A stretch of 64,000 nucleotides of DNA, taken from the NCBI RefSeq assembly GCF_022288725.1, contig NZ_JAKNTA010000003.1:66972-130971 (forward strand). Reading direction: 5' to 3'. Origin of the DNA: Kitasatospora sp. A2-31 (GTDB lineage Bacteria > Actinomycetota > Actinomycetes > Streptomycetales > Streptomycetaceae). The notes below the pieces were generated by a model. The model was not told where the DNA came from, made no database searches, and saw only the letters and a list, made by a program, of their open reading frames with translations. Made by a program: the position numbers and the translations under genes. Of this stretch, positions 23,876-33,144 are shown in pieces. Positions within the stretch are counted from its first letter, which is position 1. Every line of letters begins with the position of its first letter.

Positions 23876-25240
23876 TCAGACCGCCTTGCCCGGATTGAGG
23901 ATGCCCAGCGGGTCGAAGACCGCCTTCAGCTGCCGCTGGAGCTCCACGGCCACCGGCCCCAGCTCGCGCGCCAGCCACTCCCGCTTCAGCAGGCCCACCC
24001 CGTGCTCCCCGGTGATCGTGCCGCCGAGCTCCAGCCCCAGGGCCATGATCTCGTCGAAGGAGAGCTGGGCCCGGGCCGCCTCCTCGGGGTCGTCCGCGTC
24101 GAAGATGACGATCGGGTGGGTGTTGCCGTCGCCGGCGTGGCTCACCACGCCGATGGTCAGCGCGTGCCGTTCGGCGATCTCCGCCACGCCGGCCAGCATC
24201 TCGGCCAGCCGGGAGCGCGGCACCGCCACGTCGTCGATCATCGTGGTGCCCAGCCGGTCCAGCGCCGGCAGCGCCAGCCGCCGCGCCTCCAGGAGCAGCT
24301 CCGACTCCGCCTGGTCCTCGGCCGGCACCACCTCCGTCGCCCCGGCCGCCCGGCAGATCTCCCCCACCACGGCCAACTCGCCGGCCGGATCAGGCCCGTC
24401 GAAGGCCACCAGCAGCAGCGCCTGGGTCGACTCCGGCAGGCCCATCTGCCCGAGCTCGTTGACGGCCCGGACGGTCACCGCGTCCATCAGCTCCATCAGC
24501 GACGGCGTGAGGCCCCGCGCCATCACCTCGCAGACCGCCGCCCCGGCCGCGTCCGCGCTCGGGAACTCCGCGGCCAGCGCCAGCTGGGGCGCGGGTGCGG
24601 GCCGCAGGGCCACCACCGCCCGGACCACCACGCCCAGCGTGCCCTCCGAACCGACCAGCAGCCGGGTCAGGTCGTAGCCGGCCACGCCCTTCGCCGTCCG
24701 ACGGCCGGTGGAGAGCAGCCGCCCGTCCGCCAGCACCACGTCCAGCCCGAGCACGTACTCGGCGGTGACGCCGTACTTGACGCAGCAGAGCCCGCCCGCG
24801 CCGGTGCCGATGTTGCCCCCGATCGTGCAGGACTCCCAGCTGGACGGGTCCGGCGGGTAGGAGAGACCCAGGCCTGCCGCGGCCCGCGAGAGTTCGGCGT
24901 TCACCACCCCGGGCTCGACGACCGCGATCCGGTTCACGGGGTCGAGCTCCAGGATGCGGTTCATCTTCACCATGGACAGCACGATGCAGCCGTCCACGGC
25001 GTTGGCCGCCCCGGAGAGCCCGGTCCGGGCGCCCTGCGGCACCACCGGGACGCGCAGGTCGGTCGCCGTCCGCAGGATGTGCTGAACCTGCTCGACCGTC
25101 TCCGGGAACGCCACCACCGCCGGGGTGCCGGCCGTGCAGAAGCCGGCCATGTCGTGGCTGTAGGCGGCCATCACGTCCGGGTCCACCACCAGCGCACCGG
25201 GCGGGAGGCCCTGTGCCAGCCGGTCCGTCAGATCACTCAT
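23876..25240 (-). CDS. FAD-linked oxidase (GlcD / D-lactate dehydrogenase-like)
   Basis: 454 residues. The N-terminal PCMH-type FAD domain has PVVPQGARTGLSGAANAV, IVVEPGVVN-like strand (IAVVEPGVVNAELSRAA), SCTIGGNIGTGAGGLCCVKYG and LLVGSEGTLGVV. The C-terminal substrate cap has the histidine motifs SHAGDGNTHP and ITGEHGVGLLKREWL. These features place it with glycolate oxidase subunit D and D-2-hydroxyacid dehydrogenases, which oxidise a 2-hydroxyacid to a 2-oxoacid. No Fe-S partner gene is next to it, so it may use a quinone or other acceptor alone. Substrate unresolved. Confidence 0.9.
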   Translation of the reverse strand: MSDLTDRLAQGLPPGALVVDPDVMAAYSHDMAGFCTAGTPAVVAFPETVEQVQHILRTATDLRVPVVPQGARTGLSGAANAVDGCIVLSMVKMNRILELDPVNRIAVVEPGVVNAELSRAAAGLGLSYPPDPSSWESCTIGGNIGTGAGGLCCVKYGVTAEYVLGLDVVLADGRLLSTGRRTAKGVAGYDLTRLLVGSEGTLGVVVRAVVALRPAPAPQLALAAEFPSADAAGAAVCEVMARGLTPSLMELMDAVTVRAVNELGQMGLPESTQALLLVAFDGPDPAGELAVVGEICRAAGATEVVPAEDQAESELLLEARRLALPALDRLGTTMIDDVAVPRSRLAEMLAGVAEIAERHALTIGVVSHAGDGNTHPIVIFDADDPEEAARAQLSFDEIMALGLELGGTITGEHGVGLLKREWLARELGPVAVELQRQLKAVFDPLGILNPGKAV

Positions 25241-25498
25241 CGCCGCCTCCGCTCGTCCGGCGCCGCGGAGCCCGGTGGTCGCCCGGGCCGGCGCCGCCCA
25301 GTCCGCACGCCGTCGGGCCGCGGGGCCGCCACTCGTGCGCGGCCCGGTCGTACGCGGCCCATCGCCTTCGGTGGCACTCTGCCCGGCGGGTGCCCGACCG
25401 GCAAGTACGCCGTTCCGGACGGGGCGCCCGGGGCGTGCGACCGGGGCCGGTGTGCCGCCGGCGGCCGGTGCGCCGCCCGGGACCCACTCGGCCGCGGT

Positions 25499-26923
25499 TC
25501 AGACCCGGCGCAGCGTCGGGGAGGCGAGCGCCGCCAAGCCCGCCGCGCCGGTGGCGAGCGCGCAGAGCAGGGCCGGCAGGCGGACGCCCGCCGTGTCCGC
25601 GAGGACCCCGAGCAGACCGGTGGAGAGCACCAGCGCTCCACTCTGCACCAGCGTCAGCAGGGCCTGCACCCGGGAGAGGTGGGTGGTCGGCGCGGCCCCC
25701 AGCACCAGCGGCCCCAGGTGGCAGGCGAACAGGCCTGCACCCGCCCCGAGCACCACCCCTCCCGCGACCGCCGGCACCGCACCCGGCACGGCGCCGCCGA
25801 ACACCGGCGCGCCCGCGACCGGCCCGCCGGGCGCCCAGGCCAGCACCGCGATCCCCGCCGACGCCGCACAGAGCCCGGCCGCCGCCCCGACCCCGGCCCG
25901 CCGCAGGCCGCCCCGCCAGGCGACCACGGCCGCCACCACGAGCACCCCGGCCCCCTCACCGCCGCCCACCAGGCCGGCCGCGCCGGCGCCCCAGTCGTGC
26001 GCCCGGGCCAGCAACGGCACGAGCAGCGACACCACCGGCAGCAGCGCCCCGGCGGCGGCCCCGGTCAACAGCAGGGAGGCCCGCAGCAGCGGGTCTCCCG
26101 CCGCCAGCCGGACACCGGCCGCCGCCTCCCGGAGCAGCCCCGACGCGCCGGCCGACCGGGCCGGCGGCGCCTCCGCCGGGCGGAGCCGCAGCAGCACCAG
26201 CAGGACGACGCCGAAGCTCACCGCGTCCGCCAGCGCCGCCCCGGACAGTCCGCCCAGGGCGACCAGCACCCCGCCGAGCGGCGCCCCGAACAGCGCCGCC
26301 ACCTGGCCGCCCGCCTGGCGGAGTGCGAGCGCGCGGGGCAGCCGGTCGGCGCCCACCAGCCGGCGCGGCATCGAGCCGCTCGCGGGGAGGTAGAACGCGT
26401 CGACGGTGCCGATCACCGCCGCGGCGGCCACCAACAGCCCGAGCGGGACGTCCCGGCCGGACGCGGCCCCCGCGAGCACGAGGGTGGCGACCAGCATCAC
26501 GGCGTCCCCGACGAGCATCACCCGGCGCGCCCCGAACCGGTCCGCCACGGCGCCGCCCAGCAGGACGAGGGCCGTCCGGGGCAGCGTGATCGCGGTCAGC
26601 ACCAAGCCGGCCGCGCCCCCACCGTGTGCGGACGCGGCCCAGCCCAGGGCGAAGTAGAGTGCCGCGTCCCCGAGCAGGCCGACCTGGACCCCGCCCAGCC
26701 AGAGCAGGTACCGGCCCGGCAGCGCGGCCGGCCGTGCCCCGGGGTGGGATGCCCTGAGGCGGGGTGCCCCGGGGCGGGCCGGCCCGCCGGCGGTGGGTGC
26801 CGGGCCGGTGGGTGCCGGGCCGGTGGACGGGGTGCCGGTGGACGGGGTGCCGGTGGACGGGGTGCCGGTGGACGGGGTGCCGGTGGACGGGGTGCCTGGA
26901 CCGGGGTCGGTGCTCGTCGCCAT
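25499..26923 (-). CDS. MFS transporter with TPSTG-repeat N-terminus
   Basis: 474 residues from the ATG at 26923 (MATSTDPG). The first 50 or so residues are a hydrophilic tail with five consecutive TPSTG units. Twelve hydrophobic spans follow, with the MFS loop 2-3 motif as GGAVADRFGARRVM (consensus GxxxDRxGRR). The rest is Ala/Gly/Leu-rich. It resembles proton-driven drug or metabolite effluxers. The neighbouring minus-strand MerR regulator starts 970 bases away on the same strand, and effluxers of this class are often regulated by MerR proteins, but no shared promoter is evident. Confidence 0.85.
   Translation of the reverse strand: MATSTDPGPGTPSTGTPSTGTPSTGTPSTGTPSTGPAPTGPAPTAGGPARPGAPRLRASHPGARPAALPGRYLLWLGGVQVGLLGDAALYFALGWAASAHGGGAAGLVLTAITLPRTALVLLGGAVADRFGARRVMLVGDAVMLVATLVLAGAASGRDVPLGLLVAAAAVIGTVDAFYLPASGSMPRRLVGADRLPRALALRQAGGQVAALFGAPLGGVLVALGGLSGAALADAVSFGVVLLVLLRLRPAEAPPARSAGASGLLREAAAGVRLAAGDPLLRASLLLTGAAAGALLPVVSLLVPLLARAHDWGAGAAGLVGGGEGAGVLVVAAVVAWRGGLRRAGVGAAAGLCAASAGIAVLAWAPGGPVAGAPVFGGAVPGAVPAVAGGVVLGAGAGLFACHLGPLVLGAAPTTHLSRVQALLTLVQSGALVLSTGLLGVLADTAGVRLPALLCALATGAAGLAALASPTLRRV
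26821..26895. repeat. five perfect 15-bp repeats encoding TPSTG
   Basis: cggtggacggggtgc is repeated exactly five times within the MFS transporter N-terminus. Perfect identity suggests recent expansion; 15 bp keeps the frame. Confidence 0.9.
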
Positions 26924-27058
26924 GCCCGCCGACGGTAGGACCCTCGACCTGGTCGAGGGCAAGCCGCCGACCGACCGCCGCCCGGGCCGCCCCGCCGCCG
27001 ACCGCCTCACGCCGGCGGCCGCGCGGCCCCGGCCGCACCGCCCCCGGCGGCCAGGGCC

Positions 27059-27892
27059 CTACCCGGCGCGGACCACCGGCTCCTGAAGCTCGGTCACCCA
27101 GTCCGCCGTGGACTCCGGGCACTCCAGGTACAGCTCCCGCGCGTACCCCGTCGAGCGGTAGCCGTTCTCGTCGATGAACCGGGCGAGCGTCTGGAAGGCG
27201 CCCAGGGCGTCGTCCATCGAGCCGCGGTGGACGACGGTCGCCGCCTCCTCGATCTCCGGCAGGTCGACCACGGCGAAGCCGTGCTCCGCCGTGGGCTCCA
27301 CCGACGCACCGATCGGGACCGCCACCCGGATCAGCACCGAACCGTCCCCCTCAGGCGTGTCCTCGTACCGGGCCACCGACGGGCCGGTCCCGGCCACCCC
27401 GGCCTCCTCCACCCGCCGGCAGAGCTCCGCGAACAGCGGGCCGATCACCGGCGTGATGTCCTCCGGCTCGTAGCTCGCCGCCACGGCCGTCAGCTCCGCC
27501 ACCCGGACCGGCGGCACCCGCTTCACCACGACATCCTGCTCGGGCATGCTTCCCTCGCTCTCGATCGTCCGGAGCCTCGCCTCGACCCGGGCCAGCCGCT
27601 GGGCGTCCGCCGCCATCGCTGCGGCGAGCTCGGCCCGCCGCAGCCGCAGCATCCCGCGCAGATCACCCGCGTCCACCCGCTCGTCCAGGACGTCGATCAC
27701 CTGCTGCAGCGTGAAGCCGAGGTCCTTGAGCGCGATGACGCGGTTGAGCCGGGCGAGTTGGGCGGCCTCGTAGGAGCGGTAGCCGCTGACCGGGTCGACC
27801 CGGGCCGGGCGCAGCAGGCCGATCGCGTCGTAGTGGCGCAGCATGCGGACCGACACCCGGCCGTGCTTGGCGAAGTCTCCGATGTTGAACAT
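27059..27892 (-). CDS. MerR-family regulator with GyrI-like effector domain
   Basis: 277 residues. The winged helix is N-terminal (MFNIGDFAKHGRVSVRMLRHYDAIGLLRPARVDPVSGYRSY), followed by LKDLGFTLQQVIDVL and the dimerisation coiled coil (about 75-115). A GyrI/SOUL-like effector-binding domain then occupies about 120-277 (VVVKRVPPVRVAEL, HGFAVVDLP, YARELYLE). This is the BmrR arrangement: drug-like ligands bind the C-terminal domain and the DNA domain untwists a long-spacer promoter. Its own leader carries such a promoter (27902-27932), so autoregulation is likely. Confidence 0.9.
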   Translation of the reverse strand: MFNIGDFAKHGRVSVRMLRHYDAIGLLRPARVDPVSGYRSYEAAQLARLNRVIALKDLGFTLQQVIDVLDERVDAGDLRGMLRLRRAELAAAMAADAQRLARVEARLRTIESEGSMPEQDVVVKRVPPVRVAELTAVAASYEPEDITPVIGPLFAELCRRVEEAGVAGTGPSVARYEDTPEGDGSVLIRVAVPIGASVEPTAEHGFAVVDLPEIEEAATVVHRGSMDDALGAFQTLARFIDENGYRSTGYARELYLECPESTADWVTELQEPVVRAG

Positions 27893-27901
27893 GATGCCTC
27901 C

Positions 27902-27932
27902 AGTGCAGCCCCTGACACGGTGTCATGGTCAA
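27902..27932 (-). promoter_or_regulatory. MerR-type promoter with 19-bp spacer and dyad
   Basis: Read on the minus strand: TTGACC (27932-27927), a 19-base spacer, then TGCACT (27907-27902). The spacer carries the perfect dyad TGACAC-C-GTGTCA (27913-27925). This over-long spacer with a central dyad is the hallmark of MerR-activated promoters and drives the MerR gene itself. Confidence 0.65.
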
Positions 27933-27974
27933 GCACCGGATCCGCGCCCGGTCCGCGCCCCCTCCGGGGCCGGC

Positions 27975-29096
27975 TCAGTCGATCACGTCGAACCCCCGCC
28001 GCTGCCCCAACTCCCGCAGGCTGCGCTGCCCGGGGATGCCGTTCGCGTCCGCGCCCGAGTAGCCGAGGCTGCGCTGGAAGGCGGCGTACGCCTGCACCGT
28101 CCTGGTGCCGAGCGACCCGTCCACCCAGCGCGGTTCCAGGAAGCCCTCGTCGGCGAGCGCCTGCTCGACGATCCGGACCTCGCCGCCGTAGGTCTGGTGC
28201 CCCTGTTCGGCGCCGGGGTCGGTCCGGGCCGCCGCGACGACGTGGGCCAGTGAGACGCGGCGCGGCGAGGGCAGCCGCCCGAGCAGCCGGCGCAGCGACC
28301 CCTCCCCCGGGACGCCGTCCGCGGCGGACCCGGTGTAGCCCAGACTGTGCTGGTAGTCCTGGTAGTTGAGGGTGTCGGCGTCGCGCCACTCCTCGTCCGG
28401 ACCGGCCGTGTAGTGCGAGCCGTGCCCCGCCGCCACCAGTGCCTCGCCCACCTCCCGCACCTGCGGGCCGTGCGCGCCGTAGCCGTACTCCAGCCCGTTG
28501 ATGGTCACCCGGTACCGGGCCGGCGCGTCGTCGGACCGAGGCGGCGGCAGCGGCGTGCCCGTCCCGCCGCCGCTCACGAATGCGGCGATGCCGGGCAGCA
28601 CCACGTCGTGGAACTGCCGCACCCGGGCGTCACCCGGGCAGGCGGTGCCGCCGTCCGACCAGTCCGGGAACAGCCGGTGGTACCCGAAGCCGGGGTCGTC
28701 CGTGCTGCGGCAGACCCGCACCGGGATGCCGTGCTGCCGGTGCAGCCAGGCGCCGAGCGCGACCAGCGCCGCCACCTGCGCGTCCGTCCACGGATCGGTG
28801 TGCTGGTCGTTGCTGGCCGACTCGACGCTGACCGCCCCGGTGCCGTCCGCCCGCCGGTTGGCCCGGTAGTTGGCGTCGGCCCGCGTCTGCGTCCCGATGA
28901 ACTGGCCGACCGCCCCGTCGTAACCGACCCCGAAGTGCGACTCCAGGTTCGTGGAGTCCCGCCAGTACTCGTACATCCGCCGCGGCGTCCACGGCGCCGC
29001 GATGCTGTGGAAGATCACCTGCGTCGGCACGATCGCCGGCTGCGCGTCCGACTCGGGCTGGAGCTCCATCTTCTCCGCGCCGGGGTACCAGGCCAT
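27975..29096 (-). CDS. N-acetylmuramoyl-L-alanine amidase-like protein with peptidoglycan-binding repeats
   Basis: 373 residues, ATG with GAGGAGAG just upstream. The first 180 residues resemble Amidase_2: VIFHSIAAPWTPRRMYEYW, LESHFGVGYDG, SVESASN, and TDDPGFGYHRLFPDW with GGTACPGDARVRQF carrying likely zinc/catalytic ligands. Then come a Pro linker and two peptidoglycan-binding-like repeats ending in GIPGQRSLRELGQR and GVPGEGSLRRLLGR, each with SLGYTG/SLGYSG. No signal peptide is visible, a pattern common in phage-type endolysins, but no holin or other phage gene is near. It probably cleaves peptidoglycan or is exported without a classical signal. Confidence 0.82.
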   Translation of the reverse strand: MAWYPGAEKMELQPESDAQPAIVPTQVIFHSIAAPWTPRRMYEYWRDSTNLESHFGVGYDGAVGQFIGTQTRADANYRANRRADGTGAVSVESASNDQHTDPWTDAQVAALVALGAWLHRQHGIPVRVCRSTDDPGFGYHRLFPDWSDGGTACPGDARVRQFHDVVLPGIAAFVSGGGTGTPLPPPRSDDAPARYRVTINGLEYGYGAHGPQVREVGEALVAAGHGSHYTAGPDEEWRDADTLNYQDYQHSLGYTGSAADGVPGEGSLRRLLGRLPSPRRVSLAHVVAAARTDPGAEQGHQTYGGEVRIVEQALADEGFLEPRWVDGSLGTRTVQAYAAFQRSLGYSGADANGIPGQRSLRELGQRRGFDVID

Positions 29097-29222
29097 CTGT
29101 CTCTCCTCGCCGGGCCCAGGGCAGTCCGCCCCTTACCCCCGACACACGAGACACCGCCTCCACCCCGAGGACACCCCTGCCCCAAACCCCCCGTTCCGGT
29201 GAATTCCGCCCTCCGCTCCCCT

Positions 29223-29238
29223 ACTGAGGTTGAACTCG
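29223..29238. repeat. left copy of the direct repeat flanking the HxlR/NmrA pair
   Basis: ACTGAGGTTGAACTCG, identical to 30745-30760. The next bases (caatgtcgcc versus tgatgtggcc) also match in part. See the right copy. Confidence 0.75.
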
Positions 29239-29327
29239 CAATGTCGCCGGGTGGCTTAGGTGGGTCTGGTTGTCGGGCCGGTCTCGGCGAGGCGGCCCTT
29301 TATGACCAGACCGCTGGCCGCCGCTGA

Positions 29328-29732
29328 TCACCTGGTGCGCTCAGTGCGGTCGTCGTACTGTTCGCGGGCGGCGACGACTTCTTCGATGTGCAGCACGGAC
29401 CACTCCGTGAGCGCCTTCAGCGGTTCCCGTAGCGTCTGGCCGAGCGCGGTCAGCTCGTACTCCACGTGCGGCGGCACCTCTGGGTAGACGGTCCGGCTGA
29501 CCAGCCCGTCGCGTTCGAGGGTGCGCAGCGTCTGGGTGAGCATCTTCTCGCTCACGCCCCCCAGCGCCTGCCGGAGATGACCGAACCGGGAGGTCCCGTT
29601 CCGGCCGAGTTCGCCCAGCACGAGGACCGCCCACTTGCTGCCGATCTGGTCGAGCAGGTCCCGCGACGGGCAGCCGCGCTCGTACGGATCGAATGACGGC
29701 ATGGGCCCGGTCACATTCTTGACAGCAGCCAT
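29328..29732 (-). CDS. HxlR-family winged-helix regulator
   Basis: 134 residues from the ATG at 29732. HxlR landmarks are all present: a conserved Cys in YERGCPSRDLLDQIGSKW, GTSRFGHLRQALGGVSEKMLTQTLRTLERDGLVSRTVYPEVPP as the helix-turn-helix and wing, and VEYELTALGQTL. Members often sense quinones or electrophiles through the N-terminal cysteine. It is divergent from the NmrA-type oxidoreductase (144 bases between starts), a common regulator-target arrangement, so it probably represses that gene. Confidence 0.92.
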   Translation of the reverse strand: MAAVKNVTGPMPSFDPYERGCPSRDLLDQIGSKWAVLVLGELGRNGTSRFGHLRQALGGVSEKMLTQTLRTLERDGLVSRTVYPEVPPHVEYELTALGQTLREPLKALTEWSVLHIEEVVAAREQYDDRTERTR

Positions 29733-29791
29733 ACGGCTCACCTCAATGCTTTCGCTGCGGTAAGTACCGTACCAAGAAGTGGCTACTCCCC

Positions 29792-29820
29792 AACAGAGAG
29801 TGTCCAGGTCATTCTCTGTT
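29792..29820. promoter_or_regulatory. inverted repeat in the HxlR/NmrA divergent promoter
   Basis: AACAGAGA (29792-29799) and TCTCTGTT (29813-29820) are perfect arms, and inner bases extend the pairing to 11 with one G-T wobble. A second small palindrome GTAC-C-GTAC is at 29764-29772. These are the best operator candidates for HxlR. Confidence 0.5.
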
Positions 29821-29876
29821 CCATCCCGCGGCGGACGGACCGCGGCAGGCGTGCGAGGCACGCGCGGAAGGAAGGA

Positions 29877-30749
29877 ATGACCATCATGCCGATCGTCGTC
29901 ACCGGAGCCACCGGCCAGCTGGGCAGGCTCACCGTCGAGGCACTGCTGCGGCGCGGGGTCCCGGCCACGGACATCATCGCGACCGGCCGGGACATCGCCG
30001 GGATCAAGGATTTGGCCGACCGAGGCATCACGGTGCGCCGCGCCGACTTCGCGGACCCCGACGGCTTGGCCGAGGCATTCGCGGGGGCGGAGAGGCTGCT
30101 GCTGATCTCGGCCTCGGTCCCCGTGGGCGAGCGGGTCGCCAACCACCGCCGCGTGATCGACGCCGCGGCATCCGCAGGCGTGTCGCTGGTGGCGTACACG
30201 AGCACGACGCACGCGGACACGGCCACCACCGTCATCGGTGCCACGCACGGCGAGACCGAGGCGTATCTGCGGGACCGCGGAATCCCCAGCGTGCTGCTGC
30301 GCAACGGCTGGTACCTGGAGAACTACACCAGCCAACTGCCGCAGATCCTGCAGAACGGCGCGGTCGTCGGCGCCGCAGGCGAGGGGCGGATCAGCGCCGC
30401 GTCCCGCGCCGACTACGCCGAGGCCGCAGCGGTCGTCCTCACCACTGAAGGCCACACCGGCGCCGTGTACGAGCTCGGCGGCGACGAATCGTTCACCCTG
30501 ACCGAGCTCGCCGCCGCGATCTCCGCTGCGGCCGGAGAGCAGGTTACCTACGCCGACCTCCCGGTGGCCGAATTCGCCCAGGTACTGGCCTCCGCGGGCC
30601 TACCCGCCGAGCTGGCAGAGGTCCTCGCTGACGCTGACCGCGGTATGAACCGCGGCGAGATGTACACCGACTCGGGCGACTTGCGCCGCCTGATCGGCCG
30701 CCCGCCCGTGACCCTGGCCGAGGCACTCGCGGCCGCGCTGCATCACTGA
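29877..30749 (+). CDS. NmrA-like NAD(P)H-binding oxidoreductase
   Basis: 290 residues from the ATG at 29877; the ATG at 29886 is equally placed relative to the GGAAGGAAGG site and would start directly at PIVVTGATG. The Rossmann motif is VTGATGQLGR (GxxGxxG) with ATGRDIAG as the NADP(H)-type loop. The atypical SDR fold (NmrA/QorB-like) continues with LLLISAS, YTSTTHADT and LLRNGWYLENY. Related enzymes reduce quinones. Divergent from an HxlR regulator. The pair sits between 16-bp direct repeats, and base composition is a little lower in GC than neighbours. Confidence 0.9.
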   Translation: MTIMPIVVTGATGQLGRLTVEALLRRGVPATDIIATGRDIAGIKDLADRGITVRRADFADPDGLAEAFAGAERLLLISASVPVGERVANHRRVIDAAASAGVSLVAYTSTTHADTATTVIGATHGETEAYLRDRGIPSVLLRNGWYLENYTSQLPQILQNGAVVGAAGEGRISAASRADYAEAAAVVLTTEGHTGAVYELGGDESFTLTELAAAISAAAGEQVTYADLPVAEFAQVLASAGLPAELAEVLADADRGMNRGEMYTDSGDLRRLIGRPPVTLAEALAAALHH

Positions 30750-30760
30750 GGTTGAACTCG
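30745..30760. repeat. right copy of the direct repeat flanking the HxlR/NmrA pair
   Basis: ACTGAGGTTGAACTCG matches 29223-29238 exactly; its TGA includes the NmrA stop codon. It is 78 bases from the tRNA-Ser terminator hairpin. Confidence 0.75.
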
Positions 30761-30837
30761 TGATGTGGCCCGCAACCGGCCCACACACACCGGTCAGACC
30801 CGGTACAGAGGCGGGACAGGCCGGGACGGAACCGAAA

Positions 30838-30872
30838 AGGGCGGGTATCGGCAGCTTGCCGATACCCGCCCT
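30838..30872 (-). terminator. intrinsic terminator of tRNA-Ser(TGA)
   Basis: Perfect 16-bp stem (30838-30853 with 30857-30872) around gct. On the minus strand it is followed by TTTTCGG. It lies directly 3' of the tRNA. Confidence 0.85.
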
Positions 30873-30893
30873 GATCCGGGCTTTCCCCACCAG

Positions 30894-30981
30894 CGGAGAG
30901 CGTGGGATTCGAACCCACGGTGACGGGTCACGCCACGACAGTTTTCAAGACTGTTCCCTTAGGCCGCTCGGGCAGCTCTCC
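30894..30981 (-). tRNA. tRNA-Ser (anticodon TGA)
   Basis: An 88-base class II tRNA on the minus strand. Acceptor GGAGAGC pairs with GCTCTCC, the anticodon stem ACAGT/ACTGT encloses CTTGAAA (anticodon TGA), a long variable arm is present, and the T-arm has GGTTCGAATCC. CCA is not encoded (CTG follows the discriminator), unlike the two tRNAs at 11.4-11.9 kb. Confidence 0.97.
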
Positions 30982-31042
30982 AGGCGGAGGTCAGCCTAAC
31001 GGTTCCGGCCGGGTTCGGTGCACACGGTTTCCCGCGGCGGGG

Positions 31043-32752
<1,710 letters not shown>

Positions 32753-33009
32753 GGACGACCTCCATAGCTGACAGGACCAACAACCATAGTTTTTCGCACA
32801 CCCGATTCGATTGTCGTAAGGACCCTTCTGAAGAACTCATAAGAATCCTTAGCCCGGTCCGACAGCACGTGCCGAGGCCCCCGCGGCGGCCCCCGCACAG
32901 CCCCCTGCCGCGCCGCCCGCGCCGGCGGTCCGCCGTCCCGCGATGCGGACCGCCGGGACCACGGCCTTGGCGTTCCCCACCTGGCCGGTTAGCCTGTCGC
33001 TCCAAACTG

Positions 33010-33137
33010 ACACGCGGGAGCTTGGACCCACCAGGCTGAGAGTGCGCCGGTCGACCGTACGCCACGGGCTCCGTGGACGGGCCGTCGAGGGGGCGCAGAC
33101 CGCCGGAACCTGTCCGGGTAATGCCGGCGTAGGGAGT
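33010..33137 (+). ncRNA. TPP riboswitch (THI element)
   Basis: The conserved 5' part GGGAGC (33016-33021) with CTGAGA (33036-33041) and the 3' part GAACCTG, GGGTAATGCC and GCGTAGGGAG (33106-33136) match the thiamine pyrophosphate aptamer. The final AGGGAG doubles as the ribosome-binding site eight bases before the ATG of the transporter, so ligand binding should hide it and stop translation. Confidence 0.95.
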
Positions 33138-33144
33138 ATCGGCC

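Noticed and set aside
27975..29096. Amidase without a signal peptide as evidence of a prophage
   Set aside because: No holin, integrase, capsid or tail gene is nearby; a lone lysin-like gene is not enough.
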